A stretch of 64,000 bases of DNA from Alloalcanivorax xiamenensis (GCF_009846745.1 NZ_AQPF01000016.1:1-64000); one strand, 5' to 3'. Counted from the stretch's first letter, positions 8,561 through 21,507 are shown. Notes: generated by a model not told the origin, from the sequence alone. A program made the numbers and translations.

Positions 8561-8666
8561 TCCGATGTGCCGATCGGGTCAATCCGTCTGCTGGCTGGTA
8601 TACATGTTGTTTCCCTTGCTCGGGCTGACTATGTTGAGGGCTTGATTCCCTTCCGTGAGTGCGACG

Positions 8667-9302
8667 ATGACACAACAACACAGTGCGCCGCCGGGGCTGG
8701 AGTGGCTGCAACAAGGCTTGGCGCGCCGCCGTTTTCTCAAGTGGACGCTGGCCGCCAGTGCCGTGATGGTGGGTACCGCCGCGGGCGGATTTCTCTGGCT
8801 GCGCCGTTCCCCCCTGGACCAGCAGCGGATACCGGATTGGGCCGGTGGACTCAGCCCCGGGGAGTTTTTGTTGCTGGACCGTTGCCGGCGGGTGTTATTG
8901 CCTACTGAAGGGCGGGGCCTGCCGGATACCGAAACCGTGCCGGTGGTGGCCAACGTGCAGCGCACGCTGTCGCTGATGGCGCCGGCACTGCGCCGGCAAC
9001 TGTCGCGGGGGTTGGGATTGTTTGATAACGCCGCGGTGTTCCGCCATGGCCGCCGTTTCGTGGATCTCGACGACGAAACGGCGCGGGACTATTTCGATCG
9101 CTGGGGGCGGGGGCTGGTGTTGCAACGAACTCTGGCCACGGTGATCAAGCAACTGGTGTACAGCGCTTATTGGCGCGACGAACGTACCTGGCAGGCTCTG
9201 GAATTCGACGGTCCGGTTTCGGATCGCTGGGGGCTGGCGTATCTGGGGAACGCGCCGATGCCGGAAGAAAACGGGGAAGTACAGGTGGGGGTAGCGGAAT
9301 GA
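8667..9302 (+). CDS. gluconate 2-dehydrogenase subunit 3-like, Tat-signal protein
   Basis: About 211 residues. The N-terminus carries ARRRFLKWTLAASAVMVG, a twin-arginine export signal, followed by a helical domain (FLLLDRCRRVLLP...) typical of the small subunit that accompanies periplasmic GMC dehydrogenases. Such subunits aid export or assembly of the FAD-bearing partner. The stop overlaps the ATG of the downstream GMC gene (ATGA), supporting a two-subunit enzyme. Start is either GTG 8655 or ATG 8667; neither has a strong ribosome site, and ATG is used here. Confidence 0.75.
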   Translation: MTQQHSAPPGLEWLQQGLARRRFLKWTLAASAVMVGTAAGGFLWLRRSPLDQQRIPDWAGGLSPGEFLLLDRCRRVLLPTEGRGLPDTETVPVVANVQRTLSLMAPALRRQLSRGLGLFDNAAVFRHGRRFVDLDDETARDYFDRWGRGLVLQRTLATVIKQLVYSAYWRDERTWQALEFDGPVSDRWGLAYLGNAPMPEENGEVQVGVAE

Positions 9303-10846
9303 CGACAACACTTTGGCGTGACTCCGGCCTGGCGGTGACCGAGGCGAAAGACATCCACCAATCGCGCTTGAATTTGCAGGCGGATGTGGTGGTGGTCGGC
9401 TCCGGTGCCGGCGGCGCCGTGGCGGCCTATGAATTGGCTCGGCGCGGCAAGCGGGTGCTGGTGCTGGAGGCGGGGCCCTATGTGCCGTCGCGGGATTTCA
9501 GTGAACGCTTCCCGGACGCCTTGGAGCAGCTGTATCAGGACCACGGTGGCCAGACCAATCGCAGCGGCGATCTGCTGATTCTGCAGGGGGCCTGTGTCGG
9601 TGGTTCCACTGTGGTCAATGCGGGCGTCTGTTTTCGTACTCCGGACTTCATTCTGCGGGACTGGCAGCGGAATTTCGGTCTCAGCGGACTCACCAGCGAC
9701 GGCATGAGGCCCTATTTCGAACGGGTGGAAAAACACCTGGGCGTGCATGAAAACGGTGAACATGAGATTGCCGCCCATGCCCGTCTGATCCGGGCCGGCG
9801 CCGACAAGCTGGGGTGGTCGGTAAAGCCGTTTCAACGCAATATCCGCGATTGCGCGCTTACCGGACACTGCTTGTCCGGCTGCAAGACCGAGCGCAAGCA
9901 ATCCATGCTGGTCAGTTATCTGCCCTGGGCGGTGGCCCACGGCGCGCGCATTTTCGCCGACACCCGGGTCATTGAAATTGTCACCGATAATGGCCGCGCC
10001 ACCGGCGTTCGCGCCGAGGTCACCGGAACCGGCGGCGAACCGGTGGCGTCGATGACGGTGACGGCGCCACGGGTAGTGCTGGCCGCCGGTGCGGTGCAGA
10101 CACCGCTGTTGTTGCTGCGCAGCGGGCTGGCCAATGGCTCCGATCAGGTCGGGCGCCACTTCGCCTGTCACCCGTCGCTGTACGTCAGTGCCCGTTATCC
10201 GCAACCGGTGCACGCCTGGCGCGGTGCCATGCTCGGGGTCTACGTGGACCAATTCATGGCCCCGGAGGACGGCGGTTTCGTGCTGGAGGACGGTGGCGCC
10301 GGGATCGTGGAACTGTCGATGACGGCGGAGCCGGGCACCGGCGCGCCGTTCATGGATTTCATGGGAGAGGCCCGTTATCTGGCCGGGCTGGTGACCCTGA
10401 TTCACGATCACAATGTGGGCCGGGTGCACTGGGACGGGGACAATAAGGTCATCGATTACCAACTGGACGATATCGATTTCCCGTCCATGAAAAACGCCCT
10501 GAAAGCGGCGGCGCGGCTGCATCTGGCCGCTGGGGCGGAGCAGGTGTATGTGCCCACCAGTGAGCCGCTGGTGATACGCCAGGAAGCGGATATCGATCCG
10601 ATGGTGGAACGCCTGGAGAATCAGCCGCATCACCTGCGCATGGTCAGCTATCACCCCCAGGGCAGTTGCCGCATGGGCGCGGATCCCGCCAACAGCGTGG
10701 CGGCGGAAAGCGGAGAAACCCATGACGTGGCCGGGCTCTATATCGCCGATGCCAGCCTGTTGCCGACCTCGATTATCGTCAATCCGCAGATCACGGTTTA
10801 CGCTCTGGCGACCCGCATCGCCGAGGCTATTGCTGCATCAGCCTGA
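9299..10846 (+). CDS. GMC-family FAD oxidoreductase (dehydrogenase large subunit)
   Basis: A 515-residue flavoprotein oxidising an alcohol or sugar-like substrate. The N-terminal Rossmann motif GSGAGGAVAAYELARRGKRV binds FAD. The C-terminal GMC_oxred_C region contains SYHPQGSCRMGADP with the catalytic His and ends with the FAD-contacting IADASLLPTS...NPQITVYALA. It has no signal peptide and could be co-exported with the Tat-signal subunit encoded just upstream (four-base overlap). In this type of organism a role in aliphatic or terpenoid alcohol oxidation is plausible but not proven. Confidence 0.88.
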   Translation: MTTTLWRDSGLAVTEAKDIHQSRLNLQADVVVVGSGAGGAVAAYELARRGKRVLVLEAGPYVPSRDFSERFPDALEQLYQDHGGQTNRSGDLLILQGACVGGSTVVNAGVCFRTPDFILRDWQRNFGLSGLTSDGMRPYFERVEKHLGVHENGEHEIAAHARLIRAGADKLGWSVKPFQRNIRDCALTGHCLSGCKTERKQSMLVSYLPWAVAHGARIFADTRVIEIVTDNGRATGVRAEVTGTGGEPVASMTVTAPRVVLAAGAVQTPLLLLRSGLANGSDQVGRHFACHPSLYVSARYPQPVHAWRGAMLGVYVDQFMAPEDGGFVLEDGGAGIVELSMTAEPGTGAPFMDFMGEARYLAGLVTLIHDHNVGRVHWDGDNKVIDYQLDDIDFPSMKNALKAAARLHLAAGAEQVYVPTSEPLVIRQEADIDPMVERLENQPHHLRMVSYHPQGSCRMGADPANSVAAESGETHDVAGLYIADASLLPTSIIVNPQITVYALATRIAEAIAASA

Positions 10847-11348
10847 CGCGGTGCACGGTGCCGGGCACCTTGTAGTCGAGAACGTCCTGTTCCCGGAGCA
10901 TGCACACGCCATGTTCCGGATTGAGGCGGCACCAGCGGGTCTGGTCGCCGCCGCCGGGTACCACGCTGAAGCGGGTGGCGTAGCCGCTTTCCCGGTTCAG
11001 GCCCAGCCATAACTGATTGAAACGCCAGCCGCAGAGCGGGTCGTCGAAGCGGTCCAGGTAAACCGTCATGCGATAGTTCAATCCCTGCGGTTCCAACGGC
11101 ACGTCGGTGCCCACCTGACGCAACGGACAGTCCGGTTTGGTGGGCACGTACAACGCTTCCACTTGCACCTCGCTGGCCGGCAGCGCTGGTTCGATATCCA
11201 ATAGGTAGAACCAGGTCTTGGCGGGGGCAGAGTTCAATTTCGGAGTATGGGGGGCAACGGTGACACAGGCGCTGAGCAGCGTGGCCAGTGACAGCGGCCA
11301 GACGATACGCAGGCCTGCACGAACAATAACGGAAGCAGCGCTTTCCAT
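10827..11348 (-). CDS. hypothetical lipoprotein
   Basis: A 173-residue protein, no recognised family. The N-terminal hydrophobic stretch LRIVWPLSLATLLSAC ends in a lipobox with Cys about residue 28, so the mature protein should be lipidated. The remainder is a small soluble domain with four further cysteines and aromatic strands (TWFYLLDIEPALP, YRMTVYLDRFDDPLCGW). Its 3' end overlaps the convergent GMC dehydrogenase by 20 bases. Start ATG 11348 faces the divergent thioesterase. Confidence 0.75.
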   Translation of the reverse strand: MESAASVIVRAGLRIVWPLSLATLLSACVTVAPHTPKLNSAPAKTWFYLLDIEPALPASEVQVEALYVPTKPDCPLRQVGTDVPLEPQGLNYRMTVYLDRFDDPLCGWRFNQLWLGLNRESGYATRFSVVPGGGDQTRWCRLNPEHGVCMLREQDVLDYKVPGTVHRVRLMQQ

Positions 11349-11377
11349 GGCGTTCCCTGTGCGATGATAGCGACAAT

Positions 11378-11409
11378 GCGGTGGCGTAAAGATCTTGAAT
11401 GGGCTCTTA
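11378..11409. repeat. solo end of the AGAGCCTG element (family 4)
   Basis: GCGGTGGCGTAAAGATCT...GGGCTCTTA resembles the right terminus of the elements ending at 27538 and 51981, with a few mismatches. No left terminus is present here. An 8-base inverted repeat ATGATAGC/GCTATCAT flanks it. Confidence 0.6.
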
Positions 11410-11462
11410 GGCTATCATTGCCGCTCGCGGCTGTCGCGCCGCAAATCCACACAGGAGAAACC

Positions 11463-11894
11463 ATGACTGACGCGAACACACGTCCGCCGCGGGACGCTTT
11501 TGGTTACCTTTGCCCCCTGGATACCCGTTGGTCCGACAACGATCTGTACGGCCACGTCAATAACGTCACCTACTACAGCTACTTTGATTCCACCATTAAC
11601 CGTTATCTGATTGAACGGGGTGGTCTGGATATTCATCAGGGTGATGTGATCGCCTATGTGGTCAGCTCCGGCTGTGAGTATTTCGAGGCGGCGGCTTATC
11701 CGGACTCCCTGGCGGTGGGCATGCGCGTGGACAAACTGGGTAACAGCTCGGTGCGTTATGGTTTGGCGGTGTTCGGCGCCGAGGGCGCGGCCAAGGCCCT
11801 GGGCCACGTGGTGCATGTGTTCGTCAATCGTGAAAGCGGCCGCCCGGTGCCGATTCCGGAACCGTTGCGTAAAGCGCTGGAAAAGCTGGCGTAA
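11463..11894 (+). CDS. 4HBT-family acyl-CoA thioesterase (FadM/YbgC-like)
   Basis: A 143-residue single hotdog-domain thioesterase hydrolysing acyl-CoA or acyl-ACP. The signature DTRWSDNDLYGHVNNVTYYSYFD holds the catalytic Asp and the HVNN motif of the 4-hydroxybenzoyl-CoA thioesterase family. ATG 11463 is preferred because AGGAGA precedes it by a few bases; an in-frame upstream extension to 11364 crosses a repeat. Divergent from the lipoprotein gene. The exact acyl chain preference cannot be read from sequence. Confidence 0.88.
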   Translation: MTDANTRPPRDAFGYLCPLDTRWSDNDLYGHVNNVTYYSYFDSTINRYLIERGGLDIHQGDVIAYVVSSGCEYFEAAAYPDSLAVGMRVDKLGNSSVRYGLAVFGAEGAAKALGHVVHVFVNRESGRPVPIPEPLRKALEKLA

Positions 11895-11929
11895 CAGGCA
11901 GGGTTGAGGGAGCGCCTTTTGCCAGGGGA

Positions 11930-11999
11930 GGAGAGCCGGCGGTCAGGGTTCCAGGACACGGGAGAAGCACGGTCCTGGAACCCTGACCGCCGGCCCTCC
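11930..11999. repeat. 28-bp inverted repeat with short loop (family 1)
   Basis: Arms 11930-11957 and 11972-11999 pair over 28 bases with one mismatch around a 14-base loop. The arm core GCGGTCAGGGTTCCAGGAC and the flank GAGCTCTGAAAC are shared with the element at 2147-2260. The gap is convergent (thioesterase and unknown secreted protein). Beyond it, 12046-12096 shows a degenerate REP half (GCTGTGGGAAG ... GGCAGCGAATGG). Confidence 0.8.
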
Positions 12000-12099
12000 A
12001 CGAGCTCTGAAACCGTTTACTTCGAATCACCCCCGGCCACGAAGCCCGCTGTGGGAAGAGGCCCGGGCGGCGCTCCGCTTGGCAGCGAATGGCCCGGTA

Positions 12100-13287
12100 T
12101 CACGGCGAGGAGGAAGAGAACCACAGTTCAGCGATGACGTAATATTCCTGCCCGAAGGGCAGATCCTGCAGTAAAAAGCCCACTTCCGGCTCCTGACCGG
12201 GAAACCGTTCCGGCGGATCGGGCCGTTGCGGGTCATCCTGGTAAATAAAACGCACCGGTGTGTCGAAACCTTCCATGAAACGCAGGCGGGCACGTAGCGC
12301 GAACCCTTTGCCGGTATCGAACCTGAGCGTGTTGTCCCGTGGCACTATGCTGCCACGCATGATCTGCTCCGTGTCACTGAGCTTGCCGTCCACCACCGCT
12401 TCCCGCGCGCCGGTCCAACTGGTACGCAGGCGCGCCCCTTGCAACCGATAGCCGTCCACGGTGATGCGGGCGCTGGGTTCGCGCAACACGGCGGCGGCCA
12501 TTGCCGGCAGGGTAAAGCGGCTGTGCACCATCACGCTGTCGGCGCCAACGATGAAATAATTATGCACGGTGAGCACGCGTAATCCGGCCACCCGTACCCG
12601 GGTGGTGGCGTACACCAGTGTCGCCAGCGGACCGGTGATGACCTGCCGGATCACCGGGTCCAGATTATCGTTGTCCAGAGTGACCCGCGCGTTACGTAAC
12701 AACAGGCCGGCGCTGAGTCTCAGCTTCAGGCCATCCAGCAAAGTGCCTTCGCCGTCCCAGCCCCGATAAGTGAAATCACCCCAACGGAACAGATTGTCGT
12801 CAATAAAGGCGAGCCGGAAGCGATCACCGCTGATTGCCAGGGGCGTGCGTTCGAGCGTGGCCGCCGGGGCGAAAGTGGCGCGGGACCGGGCTTGCGGAAC
12901 ATAGAAAACGCCGTCGGGAACGGGCAGCGTGGCAAGCACCTCCGCCGGCAAGGGCATGGGATGTGTCTCCCCGGCGTCCTCGGAGCGCAGCAGCAAGCGG
13001 TCTCCAGCGGCGACCCGGTCTACCGGAGCATCCCGGCGGGCGTCGACATCTTCCTGGAAATAGGGCTGATGGCCCAGGGTCCAGGGTAGCCACTGATGCC
13101 GCACTTCATGAAACGCGCCACCCCGGTAGTGGACCAACATCAAGTCCTTCCGGTCCGCTCCAACCAGCGGGCTGTGTTCTTCGATGGTCAGAGTGATCAG
13201 AGCCGCGTGGGCGGGAAGGGAGAGAAGGAATAACAACAGACAGACCAGCCCCCGCCGTCCGCATGTCCCATATGGAAACAAGCACAC
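12100..13287 (-). CDS. hypothetical secreted protein
   Basis: About 395 residues from a GTG start at 13287, chosen because it gives a clean signal peptide (RRGLVCLLLFLLSLPAHA, cleavage after AHA) and does not overlap the upstream synthetase gene. The mature part is strand-rich with no motif I recognise. Cues such as WLPWTLGHQPYFQEDVDA and the repeated short strands suggest a single periplasmic or outer-membrane-associated domain. It is the last gene of the leucine catabolism operon by orientation (26 bases after the synthetase stop), though a functional link is not evident. The start is uncertain because no strong ribosome site is seen. Confidence 0.7.
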   Translation of the reverse strand: MCLFPYGTCGRRGLVCLLLFLLSLPAHAALITLTIEEHSPLVGADRKDLMLVHYRGGAFHEVRHQWLPWTLGHQPYFQEDVDARRDAPVDRVAAGDRLLLRSEDAGETHPMPLPAEVLATLPVPDGVFYVPQARSRATFAPAATLERTPLAISGDRFRLAFIDDNLFRWGDFTYRGWDGEGTLLDGLKLRLSAGLLLRNARVTLDNDNLDPVIRQVITGPLATLVYATTRVRVAGLRVLTVHNYFIVGADSVMVHSRFTLPAMAAAVLREPSARITVDGYRLQGARLRTSWTGAREAVVDGKLSDTEQIMRGSIVPRDNTLRFDTGKGFALRARLRFMEGFDTPVRFIYQDDPQRPDPPERFPGQEPEVGFLLQDLPFGQEYYVIAELWFSSSSP

Positions 13288-13312
13288 GGACGGTGTGGAG
13301 GCTGGCGGCGGT

Positions 13313-15276
<1,964 letters not shown>

Positions 15277-15280
<4 letters not shown>

Positions 15281-17253
15281 TGTTGCTCCACTTCAAACTC
15301 CACCAGCAGCGTGCCTTCGCCAACGCTGTCTCCGGCGCTCACGGTGAAGGCCTGAACCACGCCCGCTTCACCGGCGCGCAGGGTGTGTTCCATCTTCATT
15401 GCTTCCAATGTAATCACGGCGTCGCCAGCGTCTACGCGATCACCAGGGTTGACATGCAGGGCAACGATGGTGCCGCTCATGGGCGCGGTGAAATCGCCGT
15501 GTCCGGTATCATGCTCGCTCTCGCGCGCCGGGTGCAGGTCAATGGCGTAATCCTGACCGGCTATGAACAGCCACAACCGTTGCGCCTCGTCGACGAAACG
15601 GCCGGAGAGGGTTATGTTGCCGCCGGTCATCGCATCGTCGAGTGTGCCGCCATCAATACCAAGATGGAAGCGTCCGCCATCACTGTGAAACCGGAAGGAC
15701 AGGGGGGCGCCATTCACTCTGGCCTCGCCGTCCTCCAGGATCACGATCAGGTGCTCGTCCCGCACTTTGAGCGGCACCAGGGTCTGGCGCTGGCTCAATG
15801 GCCGCCAGCCGTTCAGGGTCCGCCAGGGATCGCCGCCGGCCGCCGGCCGTTGCACCACCAGCGCCGCGGCGGCCACCGCCAGAGCCTGTGCCGGTATGCT
15901 TACCGGTTCCAGCAGATGCGGATGTTTCTCCAGCAAGCGGGTGTCCAGCTCGGCCTGGCTGAACGGTTCGCTGCTCAGTACCCGGTGCAGAAAGGCGCTG
16001 TTGTGGTGAATGCCGCCGAGCATGAGATTTTCCAGGCCGAGCACCAGCCGGCGGCGGGCCTGTTCGCGGTCGGTGCCATGGCAGATCAGCTTGGCGATCA
16101 TCGGATCGTAGTGATCGCTGACGGTATCCCCGGCCTCGAAGCCGGCGTCCACCCGCACGCCTTCCGGCCACACCAGCGGTTGCAGCGTGCCGGAAGACGG
16201 CAGAAAATGCTGATAAGGGTTTTCCGCGTAGAGGCGCACTTCCATGGCGGCGCCGTGCCGCTGGATCTGTTCCTGGCGTTTTGGCAGCGCGCGTCCCTCG
16301 GCCACGGTGATCTGCCAGGCCACCAGGTCCTCGCCGGTGATCATCTCGGTGACCGGGTGCTCCACCTGCAGGCGGGTGTTCATCTCCATGAAGAAGAATT
16401 CGCCGTTGGGCGCCAGCAGGAATTCCACGGTGCCGGCGCCGACATAGTCGATGGCGCGAGCGGCCTGCACCGCCGCTTCGCCGAGCCGTTCGCGCAGTGC
16501 TTCGTCCAGCCCCGGGGCGGGGGCTTCCTCGATGATTTTCTGGTGGCGGCGCTGCACCGAACAGTCCCGCTCGAACAAATGGACGGCGTTGCCGTGTTGG
16601 TCGGCGAACACCTGCACTTCCACATGGCGGGCGGTGGGCAGGTACCGTTCCAACAGCACCCGGTCGTCACCAAACGCCCCCTGAGCCTCGCGGCGAGCGG
16701 AGGCCAGCGCCTCATCGAAGCGGTCCGCGCTTTCCACCACGCGCATGCCTTTGCCGCCGCCGCCGGCCACCGCCTTGATCAGCAATGGAAAACCAACCTG
16801 TTCCGCTTCGCTCGCCAGGGTGGCATCGTCGGCGCCTTCCTGATCGAATCCGGGCAGCACCGGCACCTTGTTTTCGCTCATTAACTGTCGGGCTGCGGCC
16901 TTGTCGCCCATTACCCGGATGGCGTTGGCGCCGGGGCCGATGAAGATCAGGCCGGCCTCGTCGCAGGCGGCGGCGAACGCGGTGTTCTCCGACAAGAAGC
17001 CATAACCGGGGTGCACCGCCTGGGCGCCGGTGGCGCGGGCGGCGTCGATCACCTTGCCGACATCCAGATAACTGTCCCGGGCCGGCGCCGGCCCGAGACA
17101 AACGGACTGATCCGCTTCGCGGACATGGGGCAGACCGGCGTCGGCCTCGGAGTAAACCGCCACGGTACGAATACCTTGTTCGCGGCAGGTGCGGATGATG
17201 CGACGGGCGATCTCTCCGCGGTTGGCGATCAGCAGTGTGGTGATGTTGGTCAT
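15277..17253 (-). CDS. liuD: methylcrotonyl-CoA carboxylase alpha subunit (biotin carboxylase/BCCP)
   Basis: A 658-residue biotin-dependent subunit. It carboxylates biotin with ATP and bicarbonate and hands the carboxyl group to the LiuB subunit for conversion of 3-methylcrotonyl-CoA to 3-methylglutaconyl-CoA. Domains are an N-terminal biotin carboxylase (IANRGEIARRIIRTCREQG; ATP-grasp glycine-rich AVAGGGGKGMRVV), a linker, and a C-terminal biotinyl domain with EAMKMEH where Lys is biotinylated. Located between liuC and the acetoacetyl-CoA synthetase; overlap with the latter shows tight coupling. Confidence 0.95.
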
Positions 17254-17334
17254 TCTTATATCAGCCCTTTTATCGATCTCTGTATGACACTCCCGGGGTT
17301 CGATGACTCTCGGGATTGCGTGGTCACCAACGAA

Positions 17335-18114
17335 TCAGGAGGCGCTCCAGGAGGGCGCCCGTTTTTCCAGGAAGGCGGCGAGCCCTTCCTGGCCTTCGTC
17401 ACCGGTGCGCAACCGGGCGATCAATTCGGCGGTGTAGCCGATCAGGTTCTGGTCCAGCGGCTGCTCGTCACTGCGCCGTACCAGATCGCGGGCTTCCAAC
17501 TGGGCTTCCGGGGCGCCTTTCAACAAGGCGTCAACCAGGCCTGCCACGGTGGCGTCCAATTGATCCTCGGCCACCACTTCATGAACGATGCCCAGTTCCC
17601 CGGCGCGTGGCGCGGCGATCACTTCGGCGGTCATGAAATAGCGGCGTGCCTGGCGGGGGCCCAGCGCACGAACCACGTAGGGAGCGATCACCGCGGGCAG
17701 AATACCGAGCTTGACCTCGCTCAGGCAGAAGCGGGCGTTGTCCGCCGCCACCGCCATGTCGGCGGCGCAAATCAATCCCAGTGCACCCCCGAAGGCCGCG
17801 CCCTGGACCCGGGCGATGACCGGCTTGCCGGCCTGATCGATGCATGCCATCAGCGCCGCCAGCCTCAGCGCATCGCGCTGATTTTCTTCATGGTCCAGTT
17901 GGCCCATGGCCCGCATCCAATTGAGATCGGCGCCGGCGGAGAAATGTTTGCCAGCGGCATCGAGTACGATGACACGGGTCTGATCATCGGCGGAAGCCTG
18001 GGCGAAAGCGTCGATTAAGGCCTCGATGACGGTATTGTCGAAAGCGTTGCTTTTTTCCGGCCGGTTCAGGGTGATGCGGGCGACCGGGCCGTTGATGTTG
18101 AGTTGAACGCTCAT
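17335..18114 (-). CDS. liuC: methylglutaconyl-CoA hydratase
   Basis: A 259-residue crotonase-fold enzyme. The ATG at 18114 opens the conserved MSVQLNINGPVARITLNRPE. The oxyanion-hole segments are HFSAGADLNWM and GAAFGGALGLICAAD. Crotonase-family membership is clear; the specific hydratase role comes from its position between the two methylcrotonyl-CoA carboxylase genes in a Liu operon. It hydrates 3-methylglutaconyl-CoA to HMG-CoA. A 120-base gap holding a family 3 repeat separates it from liuB. Confidence 0.92.
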   Translation of the reverse strand: MSVQLNINGPVARITLNRPEKSNAFDNTVIEALIDAFAQASADDQTRVIVLDAAGKHFSAGADLNWMRAMGQLDHEENQRDALRLAALMACIDQAGKPVIARVQGAAFGGALGLICAADMAVAADNARFCLSEVKLGILPAVIAPYVVRALGPRQARRYFMTAEVIAAPRAGELGIVHEVVAEDQLDATVAGLVDALLKGAPEAQLEARDLVRRSDEQPLDQNLIGYTAELIARLRTGDEGQEGLAAFLEKRAPSWSAS

Positions 18115-18137
18115 GGAAGGCTCCAAAGTTTTATGGC

Positions 18138-18230
18138 GCTTGCACGCAACACGCTTGCACGCAAAAGACAAACGTACTCCGTGTGTAAGCGTGCAGCATG
18201 TCCGCATGCTGGCGTGTTGCGTGTCAGCGT
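18138..18230. repeat. CACGC-array inverted repeat (family 3), copy B
   Basis: The left arm has CACGC units at 18143-18162 and the right arm has GCGTG-type units at 18186-18228. It occupies nearly the whole liuB-liuC gap, so it would be transcribed inside the operon mRNA. Confidence 0.7.
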
Positions 18231-18235
18231 CTTGT

Positions 18236-19846
<1,611 letters not shown>

Positions 19847-19860
19847 GGACATTCCTCGCT

Positions 19861-19920
19861 CACACGCAACAGGCTGGCACTACGCTATAGGCGGCGTGCC
19901 AGCGTGTTGCGTGATGCGTG
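19861..19920. repeat. CACGC-array repeat (family 3), copy C, compact
   Basis: A short version: CACACGCAAC...GGCAC on the left and GCGTGCCAGCGTGTTGCGTG on the right. It fills the gap between liuB and liuA and ends exactly before the liuA stop codon. Confidence 0.65.
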
Positions 19921-21084
19921 TTAGCGGCTTTCGTTGAACAGCTCTCTACCGATCAACATGCGGCGGATTTCACTGGTGCCGGCGCCGATTTCATAGAGCT
20001 TGGCATCGCGTAACAGGCGGCCGGTGGGGTATTCATTGATATAGCCGTTGCCACCGAGACACTGAATGGCGTCGAGAGCCATCTTGGTGGCATTTTCCGC
20101 GCAATACAGGATGACGCCGGCGGCGTCCTTGCGGGTGGTCTGGCCGGCGTCGCAGCAGCGGGCGACCTGATACAAATAGGCGCGGCTGGCGTTGAGAGTC
20201 ACGTACATGTCGGCGAGCTTGCCCTGCATCAACTGGAATTCGCCGATGGCCTTACCGAACTGCTTGCGTTCGTGCACGTAGGGCACGACTACATCCAGGC
20301 ACGCCTGCATGATGCCGGTGGAGCCGCCGGAGAGCACGGTGCGCTCATAATCCAGGCCGCTCATCAGAACGCGAACGCCTTCGTTCAGTTTGCCGAGAAT
20401 GTTTTCCTCCGGCACTTCACAGTCCTCGAACACCAGTTCGCAGGTATTGGAGCCGCGCATGCCCAGCTTGTCGAGCTTCTGCGCCCGCGAGAAACCGGGG
20501 AAATCCCGTTCCACCAGGAAGGCGGTGATGCCGCGCGGTCCGGCATTGATATCGGTTTTGGCGTAGATCACATAGGTGTTGGCGTCCGGCCCGTTGGTAA
20601 TCCACATCTTGTTGCCGTTGAGTACGTAACGGTCGCCTTTCTTCTCCGCGCGCAGGCTCATGCTCACCACGTCGGAGCCGGCACCGGGCTCGCTCATGGC
20701 AAGCGCGCCGATATGTTCACCGCTGACCAACTTGGGCAGATAGCGGGCTTTTTGCGCTTCGTTGCCATTGAGGAAAATCTGGTTCACGCAGAGATTGGAG
20801 TGAGCGCCATAGGACAGACCGATGGAAGCGGAAGCACGGGAGATTTCCTCCATCACCAGGGTGTGGGCCAGGTAGCCCAGGCCGGCGCCGCCGTACTCTT
20901 CGGAAACGGTGATGCCAAGCACACCGAGATCACCGAGCTTCTTCCACAGCTCATTGGGAAACAGGTTGTCGCTGTCCACCCGGGCGGCGATAGGCGCGAT
21001 TTCACGCCGGGCAAAGGCGCGCACGCTGTCGCGCAGGGCATTCAGGGTTTCGTCGAAGTGAAAGTCCAATCCACCGTCAAACAT
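19921..21084 (-). CDS. liuA: isovaleryl-CoA dehydrogenase
   Basis: A 387-residue acyl-CoA dehydrogenase oxidising isovaleryl-CoA to 3-methylcrotonyl-CoA with FAD. Seen are the N-terminal helical domain (FDETLNALRDSVRAFARREI), the flavin-binding ALAMSEPGAGSDV and WITNGPDANTY, and the isovaleryl-specific catalytic-Glu segment GLDYERTVLSGG. The C-terminus has GAGTSEIRRMLIGREL. Its start overlaps the liuR stop by eight bases, so regulator and first enzyme are co-transcribed. Confidence 0.95.
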   Translation of the reverse strand: MFDGGLDFHFDETLNALRDSVRAFARREIAPIAARVDSDNLFPNELWKKLGDLGVLGITVSEEYGGAGLGYLAHTLVMEEISRASASIGLSYGAHSNLCVNQIFLNGNEAQKARYLPKLVSGEHIGALAMSEPGAGSDVVSMSLRAEKKGDRYVLNGNKMWITNGPDANTYVIYAKTDINAGPRGITAFLVERDFPGFSRAQKLDKLGMRGSNTCELVFEDCEVPEENILGKLNEGVRVLMSGLDYERTVLSGGSTGIMQACLDVVVPYVHERKQFGKAIGEFQLMQGKLADMYVTLNASRAYLYQVARCCDAGQTTRKDAAGVILYCAENATKMALDAIQCLGGNGYINEYPTGRLLRDAKLYEIGAGTSEIRRMLIGRELFNESR

Positions 21085-21472
21085 TATTGTTCTCCAATTG
21101 CATCATGGCCTCGCGGGCCCGTTGTTCAGCCTCATCCATTTCTTGCTGCATGGCCTGGATGTCTTTGAGTTGCTGCGCGAGCATGGCTCGCTTTTCAGCG
21201 ATTTTGTCGAGCAGGGCTTGTAATTGATGGCGGTTATCCCCGGTGGGGATGTAGAGCTGGATCAGTTCACGGGATTCGGCCAGGGATAATCCAAGGCGCT
21301 TCCCACGCAGAATCAGCTTGAGTGCGACGCGGTCGGAAGGTAGATAAATCCGGGTCTGGCCACGCCGTTGCGGGTGCAGCAGCCCCTGATCCTCATAAAA
21401 GCGGATGGTACGCGTGGTGATCTGGAATTCGCGGGCCAACTCGCCGATGCTGTAGGTCTTTTGTGTTGTCAT
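21077..21472 (-). CDS. liuR: MerR-family regulator of branched-chain catabolism
   Basis: A 131-residue MerR-type activator/repressor. The winged helix-turn-helix YSIGELAREFQITTRTIRFY is at the N-terminus, followed by a long C-terminal coiled coil (LLDKIAEKRAMLAQQLKDIQ) for dimerisation. ATG 21472 gives the family start; an upstream in-frame extension is excluded because it crosses the operator. It is the first gene of the Liu operon and by analogy with other proteobacteria controls it, probably through the palindrome 20 bases upstream. Confidence 0.92.
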   Translation of the reverse strand: MTTQKTYSIGELAREFQITTRTIRFYEDQGLLHPQRRGQTRIYLPSDRVALKLILRGKRLGLSLAESRELIQLYIPTGDNRHQLQALLDKIAEKRAMLAQQLKDIQAMQQEMDEAEQRAREAMMQLENNNV

Positions 21473-21491
21473 GGTGGCAGCATAGGGGAAG

Positions 21492-21507
21492 TTTACGTAA
21501 ACGTAAA
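21492..21507 (-). promoter_or_regulatory. probable LiuR operator
   Basis: TTTACGTAAACGTAAA has two perfect 7-base inverted half-sites (TTTACGT/ACGTAAA) around AA, 20 bases before the liuR start. Position and symmetry fit a MerR-family binding site autoregulating the operon. Confidence 0.7.
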
